Source of the DNA: Bacteroidota bacterium
Lineage (GTDB): Bacteria > Bacteroidota > Bacteroidia > Sphingobacteriales > Sphingobacteriaceae
Assembly (NCBI GenBank): GCA_018266915.1
Contig: JAFDZM010000022.1
Coordinates: forward strand, 1 to 64,000
Direction: 5' to 3'
DNA: 64,000 nt
Under the pieces are notes generated by a model. It saw nothing but the letters and a program-made list of their open reading frames with translations. It searched no databases and had not been told where the DNA came from. This document shows positions 56,909-64,000 of the stretch, piece after piece. How positions within the stretch are numbered: position 1 is the stretch's first letter; every line of letters starts with the position of its first letter. The position numbers and the translations under genes were made by a program.

Positions 56909-58237
56909 TTAAAGGCAGGCATCCACCAGATCGCGCGACAGCACACCCTTTACATCATAAACAACAGCCGGGTCTTTTAAGAATGCTGAGATATTCATCT
57001 CCTTAAACTCCTTATGTGCCACTGCCAGTATCACTGCATCATATTTTTCGTTTATCGCGCTATTAATACAGTCTACGCCATATTCACGGTTTACTTCAGC
57101 AGGGTCAGCCCATGGATCAAGTATGCAAACGTCAGTTTTATATTCTTTTAATCTCCGCACAATATCTATCACCCTGGTATTCCGCACATCCGGACAATTT
57201 TCTTTGAAGGTGAACCCCAGCAAAAGCACTTTGCTATGAATAACCTGTATGCCTTTTCTCACCATCAGTTTAATCACCTCATCTGCTACATACTCGCCCA
57301 TACCATCGTTCAACCTGCGTCCAGCCAATATGATCTCCGGGTGATAGCCCAGTTCTTGTGCCTTCTGCGCCAGGTAATAGGGGTCTACACCTATACAATG
57401 CCCGCCAACCAATCCTGGTTTGAATTTCAAGAAATTCCATTTTGTTCCAGCAGCTTCCAATACATCGTTGGTATTAATACCAAGACGATTGAATATCTTG
57501 CTCAACTCATTAACAAAAGCAATATTAATATCCCGCTGTGTGTTTTCGATCACTTTCGCAGCTTCAGCCACTTTAATAGATACAGCCTTATAGGTTCCCG
57601 CAACAATTATGGAGCTGTATAATTGATCAACAAATTCTGCAGCTTCCGGAGTTGAGCCAGAAGTCACTTTTAATATTTTGGCAACCGTATGCTCTTTATC
57701 ACCCGGGTTGATCCGTTCAGGAGAATAACCTGCAAAAAAGTCCTGATTAAATTTTAATCCGGATACCTGTTCCAATACAGGTACGCACTCTTCTTCGGTT
57801 ACACCTGGGTATACTGTGGATTCATAAACAACCACATCATTCTTTTTAAGAGCCTTGCCAACTGTCTGGCTGGCCTTGTACAATGGTGTTAAGTCCGGTC
57901 GATTGTGTCTGTCTGTTGGCGTCGGAACTGTAACAATAAAAACGGCGCAATCACTTAAATATTCCTGCTCATTGGTGCAAAAAAGTCCGGTTGCATTATT
58001 GTTCAACTGCTCTTTGCTTATTATAACATTCAGCAGTTGTTCGTCACTAACTTCCAAAGTATGGTCGTGACCGGCAGCCAGTTCTTCTATGCGTTTTTTA
58101 TTAATATCAAATCCTATTACGGCATATTTTGTAGCAAACTCAGCAGCCAAAGGCAGCCCTACATAGCCAAGCCCGATAATACCGATCTTCACTTTTCCCG
58201 AAGGTTTAAATAAGGAAGGGCTTTGCATTTCTGACAT
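56909..58237 (-). CDS. UDP-N-acetylhexosamine 6-dehydrogenase (WbpO/TviB type)
   Basis: 442 aa, UDP-glucose/GDP-mannose dehydrogenase family. It has NAD-binding [13 protein letters not shown] (22-34), [20 protein letters not shown], and the central helix [19 protein letters not shown]. Catalytic Cys281 is in [30 protein letters not shown] closes the substrate-binding part. The sequence type is WbpO/TviB, acting on UDP-GalNAc or UDP-GlcNAc to give the uronate. First of the sugar-supply genes after wzz, 77 bp downstream. Confidence 0.9.
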   Translation of the reverse strand: MSEMQSPSLFKPSGKVKIGIIGLGYVGLPLAAEFATKYAVIGFDINKKRIEELAAGHDHTLEVSDEQLLNVIISKEQLNNNATGLFCTNEQEYLSDCAVFIVTVPTPTDRHNRPDLTPLYKASQTVGKALKKNDVVVYESTVYPGVTEEECVPVLEQVSGLKFNQDFFAGYSPERINPGDKEHTVAKILKVTSGSTPEAAEFVDQLYSSIIVAGTYKAVSIKVAEAAKVIENTQRDINIAFVNELSKIFNRLGINTNDVLEAAGTKWNFLKFKPGLVGGHCIGVDPYYLAQKAQELGYHPEIILAGRRLNDGMGEYVADEVIKLMVRKGIQVIHSKVLLLGFTFKENCPDVRNTRVIDIVRRLKEYKTDVCILDPWADPAEVNREYGVDCINSAINEKYDAVILAVAHKEFKEMNISAFLKDPAVVYDVKGVLSRDLVDACL

Positions 58238-58250
58238 ATATTAGTTTAAT

Positions 58251-58258
58251 CAAAGGTA
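58251..58258 (-). promoter_or_regulatory. Possible -7 box before the dehydrogenase gene
   Basis: TACCTTTG on the minus strand fits TAnnTTTG but is only 13 nt before the ATG and has no TTTG at the right distance, so the leader would be very short. Confidence 0.25.
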
Positions 58259-58314
58259 AATTTTCATTTATAGATAAGAACGCTTAACAACAATAACAAA
58301 ATGATGTTTACCTC

Positions 58315-59421
58315 TCACCTATTATTCCCACTCATAATTTCTCTATATCGCGCCCTCATAAGGAGATTAATCATCATCAATATGGCTCCGATAATCCCTC
58401 CAAGTATGAATGCGACAGGTTTCAAAACCGCCTTTTCTTCAAGAGGCAGAATCGGGGTGTCTATTATCTGTATCAGGGGAGTTTCTTTTCGCAGTGAAAT
58501 CTTGGCAAGCTCTAAATTTTTAACCAGTTCGGTTAGCATAGCGCCGTTAGCTTCAACGTCTACCTGGCGGTGTTGCGATGGCACTTTTAATATCTGCAAT
58601 GTTGGATTAGCATTTGGATTGATATCCGATGTGGTGGCAACTCCCGTAATGGCTGAGTTTAACTCCCTGCGAACCGAATCTGTCAGCTTCTGAAGTACAT
58701 TAACATTCTGAGCCGATTTTTTTGTTTTCGTTTCGATATAGAAGTCAGATACTGTTTTTACCATTGCTTCGGTAAAATATTTCGAAAACAGCTCATTTTT
58801 AGTTTCTACCTTTATAGTAACTATACTAAGGTCTTTATCTACTTTATCCACGTTAAGGTTCTTCTTTATAATAACGTTATAAAATGTTCCCAATAAACTG
58901 TCTTGTGATAAAGTAAATTTACTCCTGTCTGAATTGGGTAAAAATTGAATATTCTTTAGGGCCGGATCATCGCCCCAGCGCTCACGCAGTTTATTAAAAG
59001 TGATGTATAGCTCTGCAAGCGTCTCTTGTTTCCCGTTTATAGTAACAGAAGTAAGCAAAGATTTTTCTACCATCGCACGTGAGCGTAACAACTCTAACAA
59101 ATTGTCGCCCGAAAAAGCCCCGCCGATATTACTGCCCGAAAGATCAATACCAAATTGACTGGCTAAGCCTACTGCGGCGCCAAGCTTTCCTCCGGAAGAG
59201 TTGTCATCCTGTATAGCAAAGCTAAGCTCTGCGTCATAGAGCGGTTTTTTTAAGAATGAATAAGTTAGACCTAAAGCAGCGCCAACCAGAAACCCTAACA
59301 GGATCATCTTCCACTTGTGCTTCATATACATCCACCAATACTGTACCCGCAGAATAAAGTGCTTCAACGATGTTTTATCGTCAATATCTGTATCCTTATC
59401 TTCTATATCAGATTGAATCAT
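58315..59421 (-). CDS. wzz: Wzz/chain-length determinant protein
   Basis: 368 aa. Two membrane segments (about 37-57 and 336-356) flank a periplasmic domain with coiled-coil character, the Wzz topology. KKPLYDAELSFAIQDD after the first segment is the usual beta start. It controls polymer length with Wzy. There is no C-terminal Wzc tyrosine-kinase domain and no separate kinase in the window. It follows the exporter gene by 22 bp. Confidence 0.88.
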   Translation of the reverse strand: MIQSDIEDKDTDIDDKTSLKHFILRVQYWWMYMKHKWKMILLGFLVGAALGLTYSFLKKPLYDAELSFAIQDDNSSGGKLGAAVGLASQFGIDLSGSNIGGAFSGDNLLELLRSRAMVEKSLLTSVTINGKQETLAELYITFNKLRERWGDDPALKNIQFLPNSDRSKFTLSQDSLLGTFYNVIIKKNLNVDKVDKDLSIVTIKVETKNELFSKYFTEAMVKTVSDFYIETKTKKSAQNVNVLQKLTDSVRRELNSAITGVATTSDINPNANPTLQILKVPSQHRQVDVEANGAMLTELVKNLELAKISLRKETPLIQIIDTPILPLEEKAVLKPVAFILGGIIGAILMMINLLMRARYREIMSGNNR

Positions 59422-59443
59422 TAATTCCGAATTTAATCAGGTA

Positions 59444-62062
59444 TTATTTTTTTAGTAAAGTAATTAAACCGAGAATAATAGCCCCCAATGACGCAAACCC
59501 GGTTGTAAATGCCACTAACTCCTGGGGATTGGATTTTTTCTCCGGTTTTTCAGGCACATATATTTCGCTTCCCGGCTTTACAGATGGATGGCTGTTAAAG
59601 AACAGTATCTTTCTCGTTCCTTTAACCGTTCCATTGGGATAAACGATATAAGCCCCTCGTTTTAAAGCATTAGGTGAAAATCCACCGGCATTCAGAACAT
59701 ATTCTTTAAATGATTTCCCTTTTGTATATACCACAGCGCTTGGATACAATACTTCACCGTTTACCCTAACCGTTTGCAGTAATTTGGGTACTCTTAATAC
59801 ATCCGCGTCCTCCAGGATAAGGTCATAGGTACCGCCCGGATTTTCTAGTATCTTTTGAAGATCTATGCCTATAAAGTTATTCCTGGGTTGATAAATGCTG
59901 TCCTTCTTTGTGCTTAGGGCATTGTTATTAGCCTGCCCCTTATTATTTCCATTTATAGTACCGCTACCACTTCCGGATGTACCATTCAGATTTGAATCTT
60001 CTGCCGATGTATTGTAATCGTTCTGAAGACGTTGAAAATTTTCAGCACGTTCTTTGTTTATTTCAGAGGTATCAATTTTGGATTTATCTATTCCCAATAC
60101 CGCTGCATTGTCCCGCCGTAAGCTTGTACCATCAATATCTGCAGATTTTGTTAGGCCGCCTGCCCGTTTGATCATATCGGATATCCGCTCATTCTTATTT
60201 TGAATGGTATAATACCCCGGATACAATACTTCGCCTTCAATCTTTACTACTCTTTGAACTTCAAATCCTGGCAAACTGTATATCGATACGATGTCATACG
60301 GTCTAAGCGTAAAATTGGCATCGTTGGTCTTTAAATTCGGGTCGACATCAACACTAAATACCTGGGCAACCTTGGTATTTGCTGTAGTAGGGTCACTGTC
60401 GTAAACTCTTCGCGATACTTCAATCCTTTTCCCGGTAGCCCCTTCTTTAAATCCTCCTGCTTTGATAATTAAATCAGTCACCTTCATACTATCTGCAAAT
60501 GCGAAATCTCCGGGACTCCTGACCTCTCCTTTAATGGTGACCATATACTTATCGCGCAAATCGAAAATGGAAGCGATTAATACACTATCTTCTCTTTGTA
60601 ACGGTATGTCTGCTGAAGGCTGATTTAAGACATCATTCACATTAAATGATAATTGCTGCTTCGTATTATCCGGATTAAGCCGCACGATACTTCCATGAGC
60701 CGTAAAGGCATCTTCCTTTAATCCCCCGGCATTTTTGATTAATTGTGACAAGGTTAAACCTTTCTTCAGTTCAAAAATTCCCGGTCTGAAAACAGCTCCT
60801 GTAATCTGTACCCTATTTTCATAACGATTGATAATTTTATCCACCGTAAACTTATCTCCCCGTAAAGGCGTGTATTTGTCGAAATCTGTTTCAGGGACAT
60901 CAGCAAACCTTCGTTGCTGATCACTTACCTGGTCAACCTTGATACGCTTTGTATACGCCTCATCAGTAAAACCTCCTGAAAAATTTAATACATCCTGCAA
61001 TTTTTCACCCGGTAGTACCTCAAATAATGCCGGGATCTTTACTTCACCTTTTAACAGAACACGGACCTTATAAGCAGGTACACGTATCACATCCTGGTCT
61101 CTCAGTGAAATATTATCTTTTTGGCTGCCCTTAACCAGGAAATCGTATAAATCGACGTGCCGGATCACTTTATTATCACGTATTACTTCGATCTGCCTGA
61201 ATGAACCTACGTCATTCGGTCCTCCGGCTGCATAAAGGGCGTTAAATACGGTGGCTAATGATGGTAAAGTATAAGTTCCCGGCTTCATCAGCTGTCCCTG
61301 TAAAATCACATTGATACTGCGGATATCGCCTAAGCTCACCTTTACATTTGTGCCTTTACCAATAGCGTAATTATTTGCAGCCAGCTTGCTTTTCACGGCT
61401 GAGGTCACTTCTTCTATAGTTCTGCCAGCAACGTTCAATACCCCAATTCCTGGAATATTGATATTACCTTCCGGCGAGACAGTTAAACTCCAATCAACAG
61501 ATGAATTGCCATAAACATTGATCCTGATCTGGTCATCTGGGCCAACTATATAATTTACAGGTGTAGCCAGCTTTAGATTGGGCTGAAAGGTATTTGCATT
61601 GCTGTTTCTAAACAGGTCCGCACCAAATATCTTTGGTTTAAGTTCGTCAAATACATCAAATTGATTAAGCTGCTTCTGATTGTTTGTGGTATCCGGGGTA
61701 AAATTTAGTTTCCGGCCACTTTGCTTAGTGGTATCGCTGCCGTTTGAATTGCCGGGCGTGTTATTACCATTGTTATTATTGCCGGTGATTCCATTTTTCT
61801 TACGGATATCATTTACTCTTGCCTGCAGTTTTTTTATCTGATCATCCGATACTCCCTTGGCCTGGGCTAATTGTATCAATTGGGAGTCGCTCAATCCCAT
61901 CTGCTGCGCTTTTTGCATCAGCTGCATTATTTGCTGATCCGACAAATCATCAACATTTATGCTGGATAAATTTTGAGAAAGCCCCTGGGCAGAAGCCGGG
62001 GTATAAGCTAAAAAAAACAGAAAAGTAACAAGTATGGTTAGGTAGATTTTAAGGCTATTCAT
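59444..62062 (-). CDS. wza: Polysaccharide export protein with six SLBB domains (Wza-like)
   Basis: 872 aa. Signal peptide 1-25 (TPASAQ); no lipobox Cys. N-terminal helical repeats (SDQQIMQLMQKAQQMG, SDSQLIQLAQAKG, SDDQIKKLQARV) and an Asn/Gly-rich linker precede the Poly_export domain (NYIVGPDDQIRINVYGNSS). Six SLBB-like repeats follow, each with a GEV/GQL..PG..GG pattern (for example VKIEGEVLYPGYYTI, VRVNGEVLYPSAVVY). A C-terminal hydrophobic segment (about 851-869) may be a membrane anchor. It would form the periplasm-to-outside channel, but it is longer than enterobacterial Wza (about 380 aa). First gene of the main operon. Confidence 0.88.
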   Translation of the reverse strand: MNSLKIYLTILVTFLFFLAYTPASAQGLSQNLSSINVDDLSDQQIMQLMQKAQQMGLSDSQLIQLAQAKGVSDDQIKKLQARVNDIRKKNGITGNNNNGNNTPGNSNGSDTTKQSGRKLNFTPDTTNNQKQLNQFDVFDELKPKIFGADLFRNSNANTFQPNLKLATPVNYIVGPDDQIRINVYGNSSVDWSLTVSPEGNINIPGIGVLNVAGRTIEEVTSAVKSKLAANNYAIGKGTNVKVSLGDIRSINVILQGQLMKPGTYTLPSLATVFNALYAAGGPNDVGSFRQIEVIRDNKVIRHVDLYDFLVKGSQKDNISLRDQDVIRVPAYKVRVLLKGEVKIPALFEVLPGEKLQDVLNFSGGFTDEAYTKRIKVDQVSDQQRRFADVPETDFDKYTPLRGDKFTVDKIINRYENRVQITGAVFRPGIFELKKGLTLSQLIKNAGGLKEDAFTAHGSIVRLNPDNTKQQLSFNVNDVLNQPSADIPLQREDSVLIASIFDLRDKYMVTIKGEVRSPGDFAFADSMKVTDLIIKAGGFKEGATGKRIEVSRRVYDSDPTTANTKVAQVFSVDVDPNLKTNDANFTLRPYDIVSIYSLPGFEVQRVVKIEGEVLYPGYYTIQNKNERISDMIKRAGGLTKSADIDGTSLRRDNAAVLGIDKSKIDTSEINKERAENFQRLQNDYNTSAEDSNLNGTSGSGSGTINGNNKGQANNNALSTKKDSIYQPRNNFIGIDLQKILENPGGTYDLILEDADVLRVPKLLQTVRVNGEVLYPSAVVYTKGKSFKEYVLNAGGFSPNALKRGAYIVYPNGTVKGTRKILFFNSHPSVKPGSEIYVPEKPEKKSNPQELVAFTTGFASLGAIILGLITLLKK

Positions 62063-62090
62063 TCTTCTTCGTTAATCATAGGAGTGAAAA

Positions 62091-62116
62091 CGCAAAAACT
62101 CTTGTTTAGTTTTGCG
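62091..62116 (-). promoter_or_regulatory. Leader hairpin of the polysaccharide operon (attenuator-like)
   Basis: In the minus-strand leader, CGCAAAAC pairs with GTTTTTGCG (one bulged base, 9-nt loop) and is followed by TTTTC, 29 nt before the wza ATG. It resembles a weak terminator or attenuator. Confidence 0.4.
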
Positions 62117-62180
62117 TGCAATTATAAGCAAATTAAAAAAGATTGACTGATATAAGTTTCACTTTAACCACTTTCTAATA

Positions 62181-62211
62181 CAAAAGTAACTAATATCGAA
62201 ATAGTTACAAA
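62181..62211 (-). promoter_or_regulatory. Main promoter of the polysaccharide operon
   Basis: TTTG (62211-62208) and TACTTTTG (62188-62181) on the minus strand are spaced exactly 19 nt apart, a full match to the Bacteroidota TTTG-N19-TAnnTTTG consensus. It lies between the rpoC terminator and wza, with a leader of about 110 nt. Confidence 0.75.
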
Positions 62212-62225
62212 ACCTGCTTAAAAGA

Positions 62226-62257
62226 GTAAAGCCTTCCGTTTTCACAGAAGGCTTTAC
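62226..62257 (-). terminator. rpoC terminator
   Basis: A perfect 11-bp stem (GTAAAGCCTTC and complement, 10-nt loop) begins 22 bp after the rpoC stop, followed on the minus strand by TCTTTTAAG. It separates rpoC from the polysaccharide operon. Confidence 0.85.
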
Positions 62258-62279
62258 GAAATTTATTAAGAAAATTGAA

Positions 62280-64000
62280 TTAAGCTTCAACTTCTTCGGT
62301 CTTTGAAGCCATCAGGCGATCAAATTCCTCTTGCGAACCTACGCGGATATTTTCGTAAACACGTAAGCCTGTTCCTGACGGGATCAAGTGACCAACGATC
62401 ACGTTTTCCTTCAGGCCAAGCATCAAGTCTTTCTTACCCGCAATAGCAGCCTCATTCAGTACTTTGGTTGTTTCCTGGAATGATGCGGCAGAGATAAATG
62501 ATTTAGTACCTAATGATGCCCTGGTGATACCTTGCAGTACCGGGCTTGATGTTGCAGGGATTGCATCTCTCACTTCAACCAGCTTCATATCTTTACGTTT
62601 CAGGATAGAGTTCTCATCTCTGAGCCTTCTAACCGATACGATCTGACCAGCTTTTAATGAAGTAGAATCACCTGGCTCTACAACAACCTTCTTATCATAT
62701 ATCTCGTCGTTCTCCATCATGAAGTCCCAACCGTCAACAGCTTCTTTTTCAAGGAAACGGGTATCGCCGGCATCCTCGATCTGTACTTTCTGCATCATCT
62801 GGTGAACGATAACCTCAAAGTGTTTATCGTTGATCTTCACACCCTGTAAACGATAAACTTCCTGTATACCATTTACCAGGTATTCCTGCACTGCAGCCGG
62901 GCCTTTGATAGCCAGGATGTCAGCAGGAGATATTGAACCGTCAGACAATGGCATACCTGCTTTTATGAAGTCATTATCCTGTACAAGGATGTGTTTTGAC
63001 AGTGGAACCAGGTATTTCTTGATCTGACCATCTTTTGATTCGATAGTGATCTCGCGGTTACCACGTTTAACGCCCCCTAAGCTTACAACACCATCGATTT
63101 CGGTTACTACAGCCGGGTTAGATGGGTTACGGGCTTCGAACAACTCAGTTACACGTGGCAAACCACCGGTGATGTCGCGTGTTTTACCAGTCGAACGAGG
63201 AATTTTAGCTATAACCTGTCCTGTCTGGATCTTTTCACCTTCATCAACAGCAATGTGAGCGCCTACCGGGATGTTATATCCTTTTATCAGGTTACCTTTT
63301 GTATCGGCAATCTGGATAGCAGGATTCTTGGTTTTATCACGGGTATCGATAATCACTTTTTCGCGGTGACCAGTTTGCTCATCTGATTCTTCCCGGAAAG
63401 TGATACCTTCCAATACAGCGTCAAACTTGGCAACACCTGCAAATTCAGAGATAATCACCGCGTTATATGGATCCCATGAACAGATACGGTCGCCTTTAGA
63501 TATCTTGCTACCATCTTTCGCATACAGGTATGAGCCGTATGGAATGTTGTTGGTCATGATCACTTTATTGCTTCCCTGTTCAAGAATACGGAACTCACCG
63601 GAACGGCCTAATACTACGTCAACTGTACCTTCTTCGGTTTCGAAAGGCACTGTACGTACGTTCTCAAACTCAATGATACCTTCAAAACGTGCATTGATCT
63701 GCGATTCAGCAGCAATGTTCGAAGCGGTACCACCCACGTGGAATGTACGAAGTGTTAACTGTGTACCAGGCTCTCCGATAGACTGTGCTGCAATTACACC
63801 AACAGCCTCGCCCATTTGCACGCGTTTACCGCTTGCAAGGTTACGGCCGTAGCACAATGCACACACACCGCGTTTGCTTTCGCAGGTCAATACCGAACGG
63901 ATTTCGATACCTTCCAGCGGTGAGTTTTCTATGTTTTTAGCAATTTCCTCGTCTATATCCTGACCTGCCGAAACCAATAGATCGCCAGTGATAGGGTCGT
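62280..64000 (-). CDS. rpoC: RNA polymerase subunit beta' (C-terminal part)
   Basis: The 3' part of rpoC, about 573 codons, open to the right edge; the frame continues through 63978-64000 (DPITGDLL), so this is a fragment cut by the window, not a gene starting at 63977. The conserved second zinc site [13 protein letters not shown], then [22 protein letters not shown] (trigger/bridge region) and [20 protein letters not shown] near the end identify it firmly. The stop is at 62280. Confidence 0.97.
   Translation of the reverse strand, partial: DPITGDLLVSAGQDIDEEIAKNIENSPLEGIEIRSVLTCESKRGVCALCYGRNLASGKRVQMGEAVGVIAAQSIGEPGTQLTLRTFHVGGTASNIAAESQINARFEGIIEFENVRTVPFETEEGTVDVVLGRSGEFRILEQGSNKVIMTNNIPYGSYLYAKDGSKISKGDRICSWDPYNAVIISEFAGVAKFDAVLEGITFREESDEQTGHREKVIIDTRDKTKNPAIQIADTKGNLIKGYNIPVGAHIAVDEGEKIQTGQVIAKIPRSTGKTRDITGGLPRVTELFEARNPSNPAVVTEIDGVVSLGGVKRGNREITIESKDGQIKKYLVPLSKHILVQDNDFIKAGMPLSDGSISPADILAIKGPAAVQEYLVNGIQEVYRLQGVKINDKHFEVIVHQMMQKVQIEDAGDTRFLEKEAVDGWDFMMENDEIYDKKVVVEPGDSTSLKAGQIVSVRRLRDENSILKRKDMKLVEVRDAIPATSSPVLQGITRASLGTKSFISAASFQETTKVLNEAAIAGKKDLMLGLKENVIVGHLIPSGTGLRVYENIRVGSQEEFDRLMASKTEEVEA

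Noticed and set aside
35119..62062. Polysaccharide utilisation locus
   Set aside because: No SusC/SusD pair, regulator or glycoside hydrolase set. Flippase, polymerase and exporter show synthesis, not uptake.
63977..63977. Start of a separate 565-aa gene at the right edge
   Set aside because: The frame continues upstream without a stop to 64000 and the sequence is internal to rpoC.

Overview
The window looks like a chromosomal segment of a Bacteroidota bacterium, most likely of the family Sphingobacteriaceae (Mucilaginibacter/Pedobacter-like; my inference from gene content, not from a search). The reasons are a TamB gene followed by a TamA-like outer-membrane lipoprotein (TamL type), a lipoprotein form of OmpH/Skp, a GMC oxidoreductase paired with a gluconate-2-dehydrogenase subunit 3 protein, a DUF3467 protein, and promoters of the TTTG-N19-TAnnTTTG type. 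No insertion sequence, prophage, CRISPR array, tRNA or rRNA gene was seen.

Layout. 0-5.3 kb: the 5' part of a lipoprotein gene, a flavin-dependent dehydrogenase pair, a DUF58 protein, thioredoxin and an orphan small gene. 5.2-9 kb: dnaE. 9.2-16.6 kb: tamB-tamL. 16.7-20.6 kb: a retropepsin-like protease, gyrB, an OmpH-like lipoprotein and a guanine deaminase. 20.7-23.9 kb: a membrane NDP-sugar 4,6-dehydratase and a WecA/WbpL-type phosphosugar transferase, the probable first steps of glycan assembly. 24-30.3 kb: housekeeping genes (S4 RNA-binding protein, dapD, a heptosyltransferase-like GT9, tsaC, cca, a PRiA4_ORF3 protein, miaA). 30.3-34.9 kb: fcl, rmlC, rmlD, rmlA and a glycosyltransferase. 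35.1 kb: DUF3467. 35.5-62.1 kb: a large exopolysaccharide/O-antigen locus, all on the minus strand. 62.3-64 kb: the 3' part of rpoC.

How the genes work together. The 35-62 kb locus is a Wzx/Wzy-type assembly system. It has a six-SLBB Wza-like exporter, a Wzz chain-length regulator, a Wzx flippase, a Wzy polymerase, five glycosyltransferases and several nucleotide-sugar routes: WbpO/WbpP (UDP-GalNAcA), CapE/CapF/CapG (UDP-L-FucNAc), two FdtA/QdtA-type ketoisomerases with a DegT aminotransferase (dTDP-3-amino-3,6-dideoxyhexose), and a dTDP-L-rhamnose 4-epimerase-like enzyme. A beta-helix enzyme closes the main operon just before a strong terminator. A perfect-consensus promoter and a roughly 110-nt leader lie between the rpoC terminator and the first gene. 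The locus has no phosphoglycosyl transferase, so the WecA-like protein at 22.9 kb is the likely initiator. The dehydratases RmlB and Gmd, which several pathways need, are not in the window.

The most novel-looking part is a tightly overlapping cassette at 51.3-55.9 kb (FdtA-like x2, ATP-grasp, SDR, HAD, aminotransferase). It has no sugar acetyltransferase and may make an unusual amidated amino sugar. A second theme is a set of intergenic inverted repeats, some built from short repeated words with different words at each locus, and some lying against start codons.
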